From: Lachnospiraceae bacterium P6B14
GTDB taxonomy: Bacteria > Bacillota > Clostridia > Lachnospirales > Lachnospiraceae
Assembly (NCBI GenBank): GCA_000687695.1
Contig: JHWZ01000002.1
Location: 1-64,000, forward strand
DNA length: 64,000 nucleotides
Reading direction: 5' to 3'
Positions 18,364 through 27,900 of the stretch are shown here, in pieces (the stretch's first letter is position 1; every line of letters begins with the position of its first letter). The position numbers and the translations under genes are program-made. The notes under the pieces are model-generated. The model was given only the letters and a program-made list of their open reading frames with translations. It was not told where the DNA came from and did not search any database.

Positions 18364-20522
18364 TCGTGGGAAGAGTTATGGGAAACTACAAAAAGACATC
18401 AACCATTCTTCAGATGGAAACATCGGAGTGTGGTGCGGCCTCATTAGGTATGATACTGAAATACTATGGGCATGCCGTCCCGCTCGAGGAGCTCCGCGTG
18501 GCGACGGGAGTATCCAGAAATGGTTGTAACGCGAAGAATATTATCCTGGCAGCAAGAAACTACGGGCTCAAAGCAGATGCTTATAAAAGAGAGCTTGGAG
18601 AGCTTGCCGGCTTAAAGACCCCCTGTATACTGTACTGGGGGTTTAGTCACTTTGTGGTTTTCGAGGGAAAGAAGGGACGTTATTATTATATAAATGATCC
18701 GGCATACGGACGCAGACGCGTAGATGAGAACGAGATGAGCAGGGAGTTTACGGGGATTTCTCTTGAGTTCTCGCCTGATACGATTAAGCCCAAAAGAGTA
18801 AGGGAAAAATCCATCCTGCGTATATCATGGAATCGCATGAAGGCCGAAACGATAACCATAGTTCCGTTGATCTTATTTGGAATATGTTCTGTCTTGCCGG
18901 GACTTATGGTGCCTGCCATGTCACAGGTATTTGTCGATGAAGTGTTGTTATATGATGAGTCCTACTGGATAAATATCATTCTTATTGGATTTTTGGCCGC
19001 GGTAGTCATGCATGTGATCTTTATGGGGGCAAGGTATATCCTGTTATCCAGACTCCAGCTCAAAGTCAGTTATTTTTCCACCTATTCATTTTTGGATAAG
19101 CTTATGAGCCTGCCGATATTTTTCTTCGAACAGAGGATGCCGGGAGAGCTGTCTTTGCGAACAAAAAACAATGATGTAGCGAGCGGATTTTTTTCGGGAG
19201 AGTATCTGGATATCCTGCTTGATACGATCATAGCTGCGGTATATCTTTTGCTTATGTTCTACTATTCACCGACTATGGCAGCGATAACGCTGGGAGTCCG
19301 TATAGTAGGTCTTTTGATCGAGAGGCTTTTAAACAACAGGCTTCATGAGCATACGATGCGCTGGCAGAACGAGGATGCGAATGTTACAGGCGTGTTGAAT
19401 AACGGCCTGCGTATCATCTCGTCGTTGAGAGCTGCCGGAGCCGAGGAGGTCTATGTAGAGAGACTGCTGGGCAGATCCGCCACGGAGATGAGAGCTGCAT
19501 CAGACAGACAAAAGACCACCGAGTATCTGCACTCTATCCCCGTGGTCGTGGACGCGATCGTGCTTATGACCAATCTGTTGGTGGGAGGATGGCTCGTCAT
19601 GACGAGCGAATACTCCGTAGGTTATCTGGTCGCGTTTATCATGCTGGAATCCCTCTTTGCGGGGCCGTTTGATCATCTTGTCAGGTTGTCGGGTGTAAGA
19701 GAGCTTTTGAGGACACATCTTACCAGGATCGATGATATCATAAACTATCCCTCGGACAAAGAGGGTGTTGTCTATGCGGATATGCCCGACGAGCGTCTCT
19801 CGGGAGATGTGGAGTTTAAAAATATCACGTTCGGATACAGCAGGGTTGATGAACCCGTGATAAAGGATTTTTCACTGCGGATACCGGCGGGAAAGACAGT
19901 TGCGATCGTGGGTAACACAGGAAGCGGTAAATCCACCTTATCAAAGCTTCTTTTGGGACTCCATCATCCGGCTGAGGGTGAGGTATGTGTTGACGGGGTT
20001 TCGGTGAGAGAGATACCTGAGGATATCATGGCAGTGAGCGTAGCGGGAGTATCTCAGGAGACGACTCTTTTTCCGGGGACGATCAGAGACAATATCACAC
20101 TGTGGAATCCTGATATCAGCGACAGGGAAGTGATAGATGCTTCCAAGAAAGCCTGCATAAACTTAGAGATACTCAGGCGCTCCGGTGGTTATGATTATCT
20201 CGTAAATGAAGGTGGTAATAACTTATCAGGTGGCCAGAAGCAGCGCATACAGATCGCTCGTGCGTTGGTGACACATCCGTCCGTACTTGTTATGGATGAG
20301 GCGACCAGTGCGCTTGATGCAGTGGTTGAGGAAAAGGTAATGAATAATATCATGAGTATCGGATGCACATGTATCGTGATCGCACACAGGCTTTCCACGG
20401 TCAGAGACTGCGATGAGATAGTGGTCCTTAATGACGGAAGGATCGCGGAGCACGGAACTCATGAAGAATTGATAGAGAAAAAGGGATTGTATTTCGATAT
20501 GGTCTCAACGAAAGAGGCATAA
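18360..20522 (+). CDS. Peptidase C39-containing ABC exporter (NHLM-type permease/ATPase 1)
   Basis: The 720-residue protein combines an N-terminal C39 peptidase, a six-helix membrane domain and an ABC ATPase. The peptidase triad is visible: Cys24 in METSECGAAS, His97 in FSHFVVF and Asp113 in INDPAYG. The ATPase has Walker A GNTGSGKST (Lys524), signature LSGGQKQR and Walker B VLVMDEATSALD. It would cleave the peptide after its Gly-Gly and export the core. The start may be ATG 18360, overlapping the adaptor stop, or ATG 18378 six codons later behind GGGAAGAG; the catalytic domain is unaffected. All key residues are intact. Confidence 0.92.
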   Translation: MIVGRVMGNYKKTSTILQMETSECGAASLGMILKYYGHAVPLEELRVATGVSRNGCNAKNIILAARNYGLKADAYKRELGELAGLKTPCILYWGFSHFVVFEGKKGRYYYINDPAYGRRRVDENEMSREFTGISLEFSPDTIKPKRVREKSILRISWNRMKAETITIVPLILFGICSVLPGLMVPAMSQVFVDEVLLYDESYWINIILIGFLAAVVMHVIFMGARYILLSRLQLKVSYFSTYSFLDKLMSLPIFFFEQRMPGELSLRTKNNDVASGFFSGEYLDILLDTIIAAVYLLLMFYYSPTMAAITLGVRIVGLLIERLLNNRLHEHTMRWQNEDANVTGVLNNGLRIISSLRAAGAEEVYVERLLGRSATEMRAASDRQKTTEYLHSIPVVVDAIVLMTNLLVGGWLVMTSEYSVGYLVAFIMLESLFAGPFDHLVRLSGVRELLRTHLTRIDDIINYPSDKEGVVYADMPDERLSGDVEFKNITFGYSRVDEPVIKDFSLRIPAGKTVAIVGNTGSGKSTLSKLLLGLHHPAEGEVCVDGVSVREIPEDIMAVSVAGVSQETTLFPGTIRDNITLWNPDISDREVIDASKKACINLEILRRSGGYDYLVNEGGNNLSGGQKQRIQIARALVTHPSVLVMDEATSALDAVVEEKVMNNIMSIGCTCIVIAHRLSTVRDCDEIVVLNDGRIAEHGTHEELIEKKGLYFDMVSTKEA

Positions 20523-20525
20523 AGG

Positions 20526-22712
20526 ATGAACGGAGCAGATGAAGCGAACCGCCTGATCCAAAAAAGGAAACAGGTAAGAGAAATGACTGCGGAAGGTATG
20601 TCAGAGGGTATCCGCAGTATTTTTGGTGCTTCAGAGGGAGTTTCCAGGTTGGGCATCTCACCCGGCCCTCTTTACAATGCTTTTTACAGAGCTACCAGGA
20701 ACATGAATGTAAATGTTATTCCATATCACAGACTGGTTGAGATATGTGATGAGAATTACACGGTGGAGGATATAGCGAGACTTTCTCATGTTCCGTGCAG
20801 AAAGGTAGTATTTGACAAGGAGTTTACAAAAGATCTTTTTGGTAATTATATAGTATTTGATGCGCAGACCGGAGAACCCGGTGTATTGATCCGTGAAAAA
20901 AAGGGCTACGTGATCATCATGGACGGAAAACCTCCTGTGAAAGCCGGTATGTCCACGAGAAGGGAGCTTAAGGATGAAGCGTTCGTGATATACGAGCCCC
21001 TTCCGGAGAAGCAGATGAGCTTCAAAGATGTCCTGCGCTTTACATATAAAGGAACATCGTTTAAGGACATGAGAAGCTTTGTGATATTCGGTCTGCTCTC
21101 TTTGGCGACCGGGATAATACTTCCATTTATTACACAGCGTTTTTATGATTATATCCTCCCGTCGCTGAATGAGGAGCTTCTGATACAGAGTCTGACCATG
21201 GTCATGCTCTATATGTTGGCGAGTGTTGTTTTTTCGACGACGTCGGGCCTGTGTCTGTACAGAATGCTGTCGAGAGGAGAAACAAGGCTTAAGGCAGCGA
21301 TGATCGACAGAGTATTCCGTATGCCTACCGGTCTTTTTTATCAGCATGATTCGTCTGACATGACAGCAAGGACAATAGAGCTCCCACAGACGATGACAGA
21401 GGTGGCCGGAGGGATGGCAAAGGCCATTTTGGGACTCGTCTTTGCGCTGGTGTACATAGTGATGATGTTTATGTACAACGCTGAGGCTACATGGGTTGCC
21501 ATCGCGTGTCTGGTGGTAGTTACATGCATTCTTTTGATAGTCGGATTTCGTCAGAAGAAACGCGCGGTCCTTATGAAGGATGTTGAGACCCAAAACCAGA
21601 CATTTTTGTTCCATATGATAAACGGTATCACGGCGTTACGTACGGCCGGAGCCGAAAACATGGCGCTTAACTCATACATGAACGGATATCTGAAGCCGAT
21701 GGGTATGAAGATGAAATCAGAGCGTGCCAGAGGCTTTTCAAACGTACTGCGAACGATAACGACGACGATCGTTGTATTGCTTATCATCTTTCTGGCATAT
21801 GACGCAGACTTAAGTGTCGGTGAATATGTTGTTTTGACAACGCTTTTCGGACTTGTGTCAACATCCGTGTTTGCGGCACTCGATCAGATGATGCTTTTCT
21901 TTACCAAAAAGCCCGTGTATGACAGAGCGGCGGTAATTCTGAAAAATGTTCCGGAGGAGTCGAGTGCTCTGCTGGTCCCGAAGCCTTTCGTGGGGCGCAT
22001 ACTTATCGATCATCTTGGCTTTACCTACAGGGATATGGAGAAGCCGGTACTTCGCGACATATCTTTAAAGATCCAGCCGGGCGAGTATATCGGTGTAGTG
22101 GGCGCATCCGGTTGCGGAAAGACCACACTTATGAAGCTTCTTTTGGGATTCGTTGAGCCGACAGAAGGAAAGATATATTATGACAGTCTGGATTTCGAGT
22201 GCCTCGATAAAAAAGAGCTCAGACGTCGTATGGGAGTCGTGCTGCAGGACGGAAGCCTGATCGCGGGTACTATTGCCGAGAACGTATCGGTTACCAAACC
22301 TGATGCGACAGAGGAAGAGATAATGCAGGTACTCGCCAAGGTAGGTATGGCAGAGGATGTAAACAGGATGCCTATGGGCATAAGAACGAATCTGTCCGAG
22401 ATGTCACAGACGATATCGGGAGGACAAAGACAGAGAATACTCATAGCCAGAGCCATACTGGCAGGACCCAGAGTCCTGTTTATGGATGAGGCGACAAGCG
22501 CTCTTGACAATATCTCGCAAAAGCAGGTAAGTGATGCTCTGGCGGATCTGGATATGACGAGGATAGTGATCGCACACAGACTGAGCACCGTGAAGGAATG
22601 TGACAGGATCATCGTGATCGCTGACGGAGTGATCGCTCAGGAGGGAACGTATGATGAGCTGATGAGCGAGGAGGGATACTTCCGCGATATGGCCGACAGA
22701 CAGATGCTGTAG
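20526..22712 (+). CDS. Second ABC exporter without peptidase domain (NHLM-type permease/ATPase 2)
   Basis: This 728-residue protein has about 170 N-terminal residues that lack the Cys/His/Asp of a C39 peptidase, then a membrane domain (about residues 180-470) and an ABC ATPase with Walker A GASGCGKTT, signature ISGGQRQR and Walker B VLFMDEATSALD. A pair made of one C39-bearing and one non-C39 transporter next to a short HlyD protein is the NHLM bacteriocin-export arrangement. The gene starts 3 bases after the preceding stop, so the two probably form a heterodimer. The family match is from recognition of architecture, not a search. Confidence 0.85.
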   Translation: MNGADEANRLIQKRKQVREMTAEGMSEGIRSIFGASEGVSRLGISPGPLYNAFYRATRNMNVNVIPYHRLVEICDENYTVEDIARLSHVPCRKVVFDKEFTKDLFGNYIVFDAQTGEPGVLIREKKGYVIIMDGKPPVKAGMSTRRELKDEAFVIYEPLPEKQMSFKDVLRFTYKGTSFKDMRSFVIFGLLSLATGIILPFITQRFYDYILPSLNEELLIQSLTMVMLYMLASVVFSTTSGLCLYRMLSRGETRLKAAMIDRVFRMPTGLFYQHDSSDMTARTIELPQTMTEVAGGMAKAILGLVFALVYIVMMFMYNAEATWVAIACLVVVTCILLIVGFRQKKRAVLMKDVETQNQTFLFHMINGITALRTAGAENMALNSYMNGYLKPMGMKMKSERARGFSNVLRTITTTIVVLLIIFLAYDADLSVGEYVVLTTLFGLVSTSVFAALDQMMLFFTKKPVYDRAAVILKNVPEESSALLVPKPFVGRILIDHLGFTYRDMEKPVLRDISLKIQPGEYIGVVGASGCGKTTLMKLLLGFVEPTEGKIYYDSLDFECLDKKELRRRMGVVLQDGSLIAGTIAENVSVTKPDATEEEIMQVLAKVGMAEDVNRMPMGIRTNLSEMSQTISGGQRQRILIARAILAGPRVLFMDEATSALDNISQKQVSDALADLDMTRIVIAHRLSTVKECDRIIVIADGVIAQEGTYDELMSEEGYFRDMADRQML

Positions 22713-22737
22713 TTAAAAATGTAACACAATATAAAAG

Positions 22738-22750
22738 CAATAATATTGCA
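22738..22750 (+). repeat. Short palindrome next to a ribosome site
   Basis: GCAATAATATTGC forms a 5-bp stem with a 3-base loop and is directly followed by AAGGAGG of the next gene. It may influence ribosome access; no role is proven. Confidence 0.35.
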
Positions 22751-22764
22751 AGGAGGATTACAGA

Positions 22765-24939
22765 ATGAAAACAAAAAGGTTTACGGCAGTCATGCTGACG
22801 CTGGCATTCATCATTGGATTCGCCATGCCGGCAGCACCCGCTACTGCTAAAGGTGTAAGCCTGAATAAGACCAAGCTTACACTTTCGGTAGGTGAGAGCG
22901 CGACTCTGAAGGTAAAGGGCTTAAAAGCCAAAGTTACCTGGAAGACGTCGGATGCCAAGGTGGCTTCAGTCACTGCCAAAGGAAAGGTGACCGCAAAGAA
23001 GACAGGAAAAGCCACGATCACCGCCAAGGTTGCAAAGAAGACCTTAAAGTGCGCAGTTACCGTAAAGGCAGCAAAGGCTCTTTCAAAAAACTGGTCTTCA
23101 GACTCTGCTGCAGCCAAAAGTCTCAGAGAGTATGTAGCCAAGGTCACAAATGCAAAGAATAAGGATGGGTTCATCCCGAAGAACGATCGTATCGCCGTAT
23201 TTGATATGGATGGAACGCTCATGGGAGAGAACTATTTTACATACTATGACACCATGATGTTCATAGAGTTTCTAAAGGATCATCCGGAGAGAGCCACTGA
23301 GGAGTTAAAGGCTGCTGCGGCTGAGATAAAGCCGGGATATAAGGCGGACATCACACTCGCTCAGAACTTCGCAAAGGCTTATGCCGGAATGACTATAGAT
23401 GAGCTTTATGACTACGCTGTTGAGTTCGGAAAAAGATATAATTCATGCTTTACAAATATGCGTTTCATCGACGGATTTTTCCTTCCGATGGTAGAGCTTG
23501 TAAAATATCTGTATGAGAACGACTTTACGATCTACGTGGTCAGCGGTACCGAGCGTACCACTACACGCGCCATCGTTGCGCAGTCACCTATCGCTGATTA
23601 TGTGAGCAGTAACCATGTCATAGGAACTGAGTTTGAGGTAAAGGTTCGCGGTCACGAGACCGAGCAGTACAACACAAACTACAAGTATGCAGATGGTGAC
23701 GATCTGGTGATCACCGGTGGATTTTTGCAGAAGAACTTAAATGCAAACAAGTCGATCTATATCGAGAGAGAGATCGGCAAACGTCCTGTGCTCGCTTTCG
23801 GAAACAGCGGAAGTGATACTTCCATGATGGATTATACCATCGACAAGAGAAACAAATATCCGACCGCGGCATACATGCTTGTAAATGACGATGCCGACAG
23901 AGACTGGGCAGGCGAGGATTGGGAGAAAAACTCCGAGAAATACAACGCCATGGGATATCAGTCAGTCTCCATAAAGAACGAGTTTAAAAACCTCTACAAG
24001 GCCGGTATCGAAAAAGCGGTAAATCAGGGTACAACGGTGCTTCCTGCAGGAGTAGCGCCTGTCACATGGGCTCCTTCATCAGAAAAACTCATGATACAGA
24101 ACGAAGAGGCTAAAGCGCTGTATGACAGGATCATAAGCGGTGACTATCCGACCTTTGAGGACCTAAAAAAAAGCCCTGTCATCGCATGGTTAGACTCGCT
24201 GTCTGCATACTACAAGGATATTTACGGATCTACAGTTGATATAAATACTCCTGAGCGGGAAAAGCTCCGAGAAGAGTTGTTAAAGAAGTTTCTTTCCCGC
24301 GGCTCCGCAGAATCCTCTACGGATGCAAAGACAGGAAGGAAAACTTATAAGAATACAGGTGCCTTGAAAAAGGATTACAAGATGGAGCTTGTGCTCGGAC
24401 TGCCGGCATCCGGAAAGTCATCGACCGTGGTGAATCCTGACAGTGAGGAGATGGGCGCATTTATCCTGGATCCGGATGATCTCAAGGCTACCATCCCTGA
24501 GTATGTCGAGTCGCATGGAGCCGGAGCTGACGCTATCCACTTTGAGGGAATGATGGTTACCGACAGCGCGATAAAGGAGTTTACTGAGGGGACGAAAAAG
24601 GGTGTAAATGCGATCATTCCTTTGGTCGAATCAAGTGTAGACAACCTGCTGGAAAAATACATTAGACCGTTTGAAGCAGCCGGTTATGAAGTGACGGCGA
24701 AATATGTTGATGTGCCCGTAAATGTTTCCATGGCGCGAAACGTCGCCAGGGAACTCGAGGGAGGACAGCTGATAAACAGCGCTGTGGTATTCTCCTTCGG
24801 AGACGGTCCGAGAAAAGCGTACGATGAGCTTATCAAACTAAAGAACATAAAAGGCAATTCATACGACGGCGGTTTGTATGAGAATGAGTATAAAGCAAAA
24901 CAAAAACCGCAGGGAGCTGTTTTGGTCCCTGCGGCATGA
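22765..24939 (+). CDS. Exported BIg2-HAD phosphatase-zeta-like kinase fusion (724 residues)
   Basis: Three parts follow a signal peptide (residues 1 to about 28). A BIg2 domain (about 29-105) contains the SDAKVASVTAKGKVTAKKTG core. A HAD-type phosphatase (about 107-430) has motif I DMDGTL (Asp147, Asp149), motif II VSGTE and motif IV FGNSGSD. A C-terminal P-loop domain (about 535-715) has GLPASGKSS (Gly545-Ser552) and resembles zeta-toxin/polynucleotide-kinase-like proteins. A kinase needing nucleotide triphosphate on an exported protein is unusual. ATG 22765 follows AAGGAGG. It could be a surface enzyme, or a toxin delivered to other cells; neither can be decided here. Confidence 0.75.
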   Translation: MKTKRFTAVMLTLAFIIGFAMPAAPATAKGVSLNKTKLTLSVGESATLKVKGLKAKVTWKTSDAKVASVTAKGKVTAKKTGKATITAKVAKKTLKCAVTVKAAKALSKNWSSDSAAAKSLREYVAKVTNAKNKDGFIPKNDRIAVFDMDGTLMGENYFTYYDTMMFIEFLKDHPERATEELKAAAAEIKPGYKADITLAQNFAKAYAGMTIDELYDYAVEFGKRYNSCFTNMRFIDGFFLPMVELVKYLYENDFTIYVVSGTERTTTRAIVAQSPIADYVSSNHVIGTEFEVKVRGHETEQYNTNYKYADGDDLVITGGFLQKNLNANKSIYIEREIGKRPVLAFGNSGSDTSMMDYTIDKRNKYPTAAYMLVNDDADRDWAGEDWEKNSEKYNAMGYQSVSIKNEFKNLYKAGIEKAVNQGTTVLPAGVAPVTWAPSSEKLMIQNEEAKALYDRIISGDYPTFEDLKKSPVIAWLDSLSAYYKDIYGSTVDINTPEREKLREELLKKFLSRGSAESSTDAKTGRKTYKNTGALKKDYKMELVLGLPASGKSSTVVNPDSEEMGAFILDPDDLKATIPEYVESHGAGADAIHFEGMMVTDSAIKEFTEGTKKGVNAIIPLVESSVDNLLEKYIRPFEAAGYEVTAKYVDVPVNVSMARNVARELEGGQLINSAVVFSFGDGPRKAYDELIKLKNIKGNSYDGGLYENEYKAKQKPQGAVLVPAA

Positions 24940-24948
24940 TGGCTAAGT

Positions 24949-27900
24949 TTATATGCGTCGGAAGTGGGTGCTCTTTGGACACCCGCTTTTCTTTCTTATC
25001 GTGTCTCTCAGTTTTTTGTATTTTTTCTTTGGCGCCTTTATGTAGACGTAGGCGTCTTTAGCTATATTCTTAAGCCAGTTTTTACCCATGGATGTGATGT
25101 CACCGCTCATGATCTTTATAAGCTTAAGTTTTTTGCAGTCTCGAGCCGCATTGGCGCCGATGGACCTGACATTTTTACCGATCACGAGTTTTTTCAGTTT
25201 CAGCATACCGTAGAATGCTTCGGCTGTAATCTTTGTGACCTTGTAGTTTTTGCCGTAGATCTTCACGGTAGGCTTGATGGTGATGGATGTGGCATCCCAG
25301 TCGTATGGATTTGTAGCTGCAGCCTTTCCGTTTTTAACATTGTAACTAACCTTGCTGATCATATAATACTCATCAGGCTGAGGTTTGTCGCCGGGATTGG
25401 AGGACGGAGCCGGTGAGGCACTCGGTGTCGGTTCGATATTCCCGGATGGGATCACGGTATATCTCTTGCCATCAATTCCGTCAAAGTAGATCCTGGTGCC
25501 ATACAGCGTGGTCTCAGAGTTATATTGGTTCACGGCGACAGTCTGAGTTGTGCCGTCTGAGTAGGTGATGGTCGCTGTCGCTGCACCTGTTACGTAGGTC
25601 GCTTTTATCGTGGACGGAAGATCCGTGGCAGCGATGTAGTTTACCGTGGTGAGGTAGGTCTTTCCGTCGGATGTCTTGAATTGAATCGAGTTCGATCCAC
25701 CTTTTAAGGCGATTCCCTGAGCGGCGATATTTACGTCCTCTGTGGATTTGTTTGCATAGGTTATGGTGATGATCTTCCCGTTTGCTGAGGCTACAGCCTT
25801 GGCGCCTGTTGGAAGGTCAGTTACGTTCGGATCTGTCCATACTGCCGTGAAGGTCTGATCACCTGTCTGGGTTTTTGATATCGAGGTGACCATGGTACCT
25901 GCGCTGTTTTTCCAACCGTAGAAAGTCGACCCGTCCTTGACTACGTAGGTTGGGAGCATCAGCTCCTGGCCGTAGCTGTAGGTCGTCGGAATGTTGCTAC
26001 CGATGATGGTACCTCCGTTTGTATTGAAGGTGATCTTGTACTCAGCTGCCTTCGGAGTGATGGCGATATTCATGTTTGATCCCGTCGGGAAGTTGATGCT
26101 TTTGTTTACGGTTACTGTTGAAGCGGGAGTAGAAAAAGTACCTGAATCCAGTGATGCTCCGCTGTCATTGGTTATGTTGTATCCTTTTATCAGCTGATTG
26201 TCAACAGCTGTTATCTTTATGTTTGAAATCGACTCACCGCCCTTGAATGTCATGCTTGCGAGTGTACCGTTTGATGCAATTGTTTTTTGTGTGCCGTTGA
26301 TGCTGGCGGTGATGCTCTTTATATACGAGTCAGGTGATATCGTGATAAAATGGTCGTTATCCCAGGCAGCGGTGAAGGTCAGGTCTCTGGCCGGAGCTGA
26401 GAATACCAGATGAGCCGTATCATAAAGAGTGTTACTCTCCATCCATCCTCTGAAGGTGTGATCCCTCATGGTAAGTGTCGGGAGAGTGATGGTGTCGCCA
26501 TACTCAAAGGTCTCATCAGATAAGCCGGATACTCCGTCACCCTGATAGTGGAGAGTGTATCTTTCCTTCTGCCATATCGGATATACGTATATGGTTTCGT
26601 TATTTGAAACGTTCGTTATTGATGCAGTACCCTGACCGGCTGTATAATCAATGCTGCCAGCTACGTTCGAGCCTGCGCTGTATGGGAGTATGACTGCTGT
26701 TGGATTGGAGGATGAATTAGTCTTCTTCCAGCCGACAAACCTGCAGCCGGGACGTGTATATCTGCAGCTGCTGAAGGAAGACAGATAGCTTCCGTAGGTG
26801 CACTCGGTGTCGTTCATCTCCGGGCCTCCGTCCAGCACACTGGTTGAGTGTCCTTCAGAATCAACGCCAGTGCTTACTGATCTAACATATTTGATTTTGA
26901 ATGTGTGTGGTTGATAGATAGCATAGACAGTTTTTTCACCGCCGTTTGGCGCCAGATCACTACTGAGATCCTGGCCTGCGGGGTAATTAACGTTCCCGTT
27001 CTCTGTATCACTCCATCCGAGGAAGGTATGTCCCTGTATGGGAGGTCTGGTAGGGAGAGGTGAGTGATTATCGCAATCACGGATCTCCGGATTTAAAGCA
27101 AAGGCTGCGGCGTTCTTTCTGTCGATATATGTTAATGTGTAACGTCCTTTTTCCCAGATGGCATAAAGCCTTATGGGAGTTAAGGCAGTGGCATGAGTCT
27201 CTATATAAGGGTCGTTTTTGATAGCGTCTACGGTGCTTAGCTCAGCATCCTTTCCTATTACTTGATCGACTGAGATGGAGCTTGTGAATGTCGGGTCAGT
27301 CGGTCCCGGAGTTGGGCTCAGAGCCCAACATTTAAAGGTGTACCCGTCTCTTTGATAGGTGTTTTGGGCAACACGGGTGGTCGTTCTGTCGTTGTATGAA
27401 AATGTCTGATTGCCCATTGGGTTTCCCGTGCCGCCGTTAGGGTCATATTGGATCGTATAGCTGTTTGTAGTCCAACAGGTATAGAGATTCAGGTCGTCAT
27501 AAAGCGCATCGGTTGTAGCCCTGTCATCGTATCTTTTGATACCGTTTGACTCCGTTGCCCAACCGGTAAAGACATGGCCTGTGCGTTTACAATTAGTTTC
27601 TTCGAGCTGTGTTGTGGTACCATAGGGAATCTCCAGCGCGGTCGGTACAGTTCCGAATGTAGACTGGACAGCATGGTAGGTAAGTGTTACATTTCCCGCG
27701 GTCCACTGTGCGTAGAGATTTACCGTTGATTCGGTAATCCCGGAAAGAACGGCATCGGTAGCAGCGGTATTAAAAGATCCCGCAGCGGGATCGTTGCTGC
27801 TTGCAGGTGTTCCGTTGAATATCTTTATACCTTCTCCGTTGGTCGCAGATGTAAAGTATCCGTTAAACGTATGATGCTTTCTTGTTTTCGGAAGAGCGTT

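Noticed and set aside
20658-21614. 318-codon open frame on the minus strand inside the second ABC transporter
   Set aside because: It is wholly antisense to a clear transporter gene, is rich in Cys and His without any motif, and has no ribosome site.
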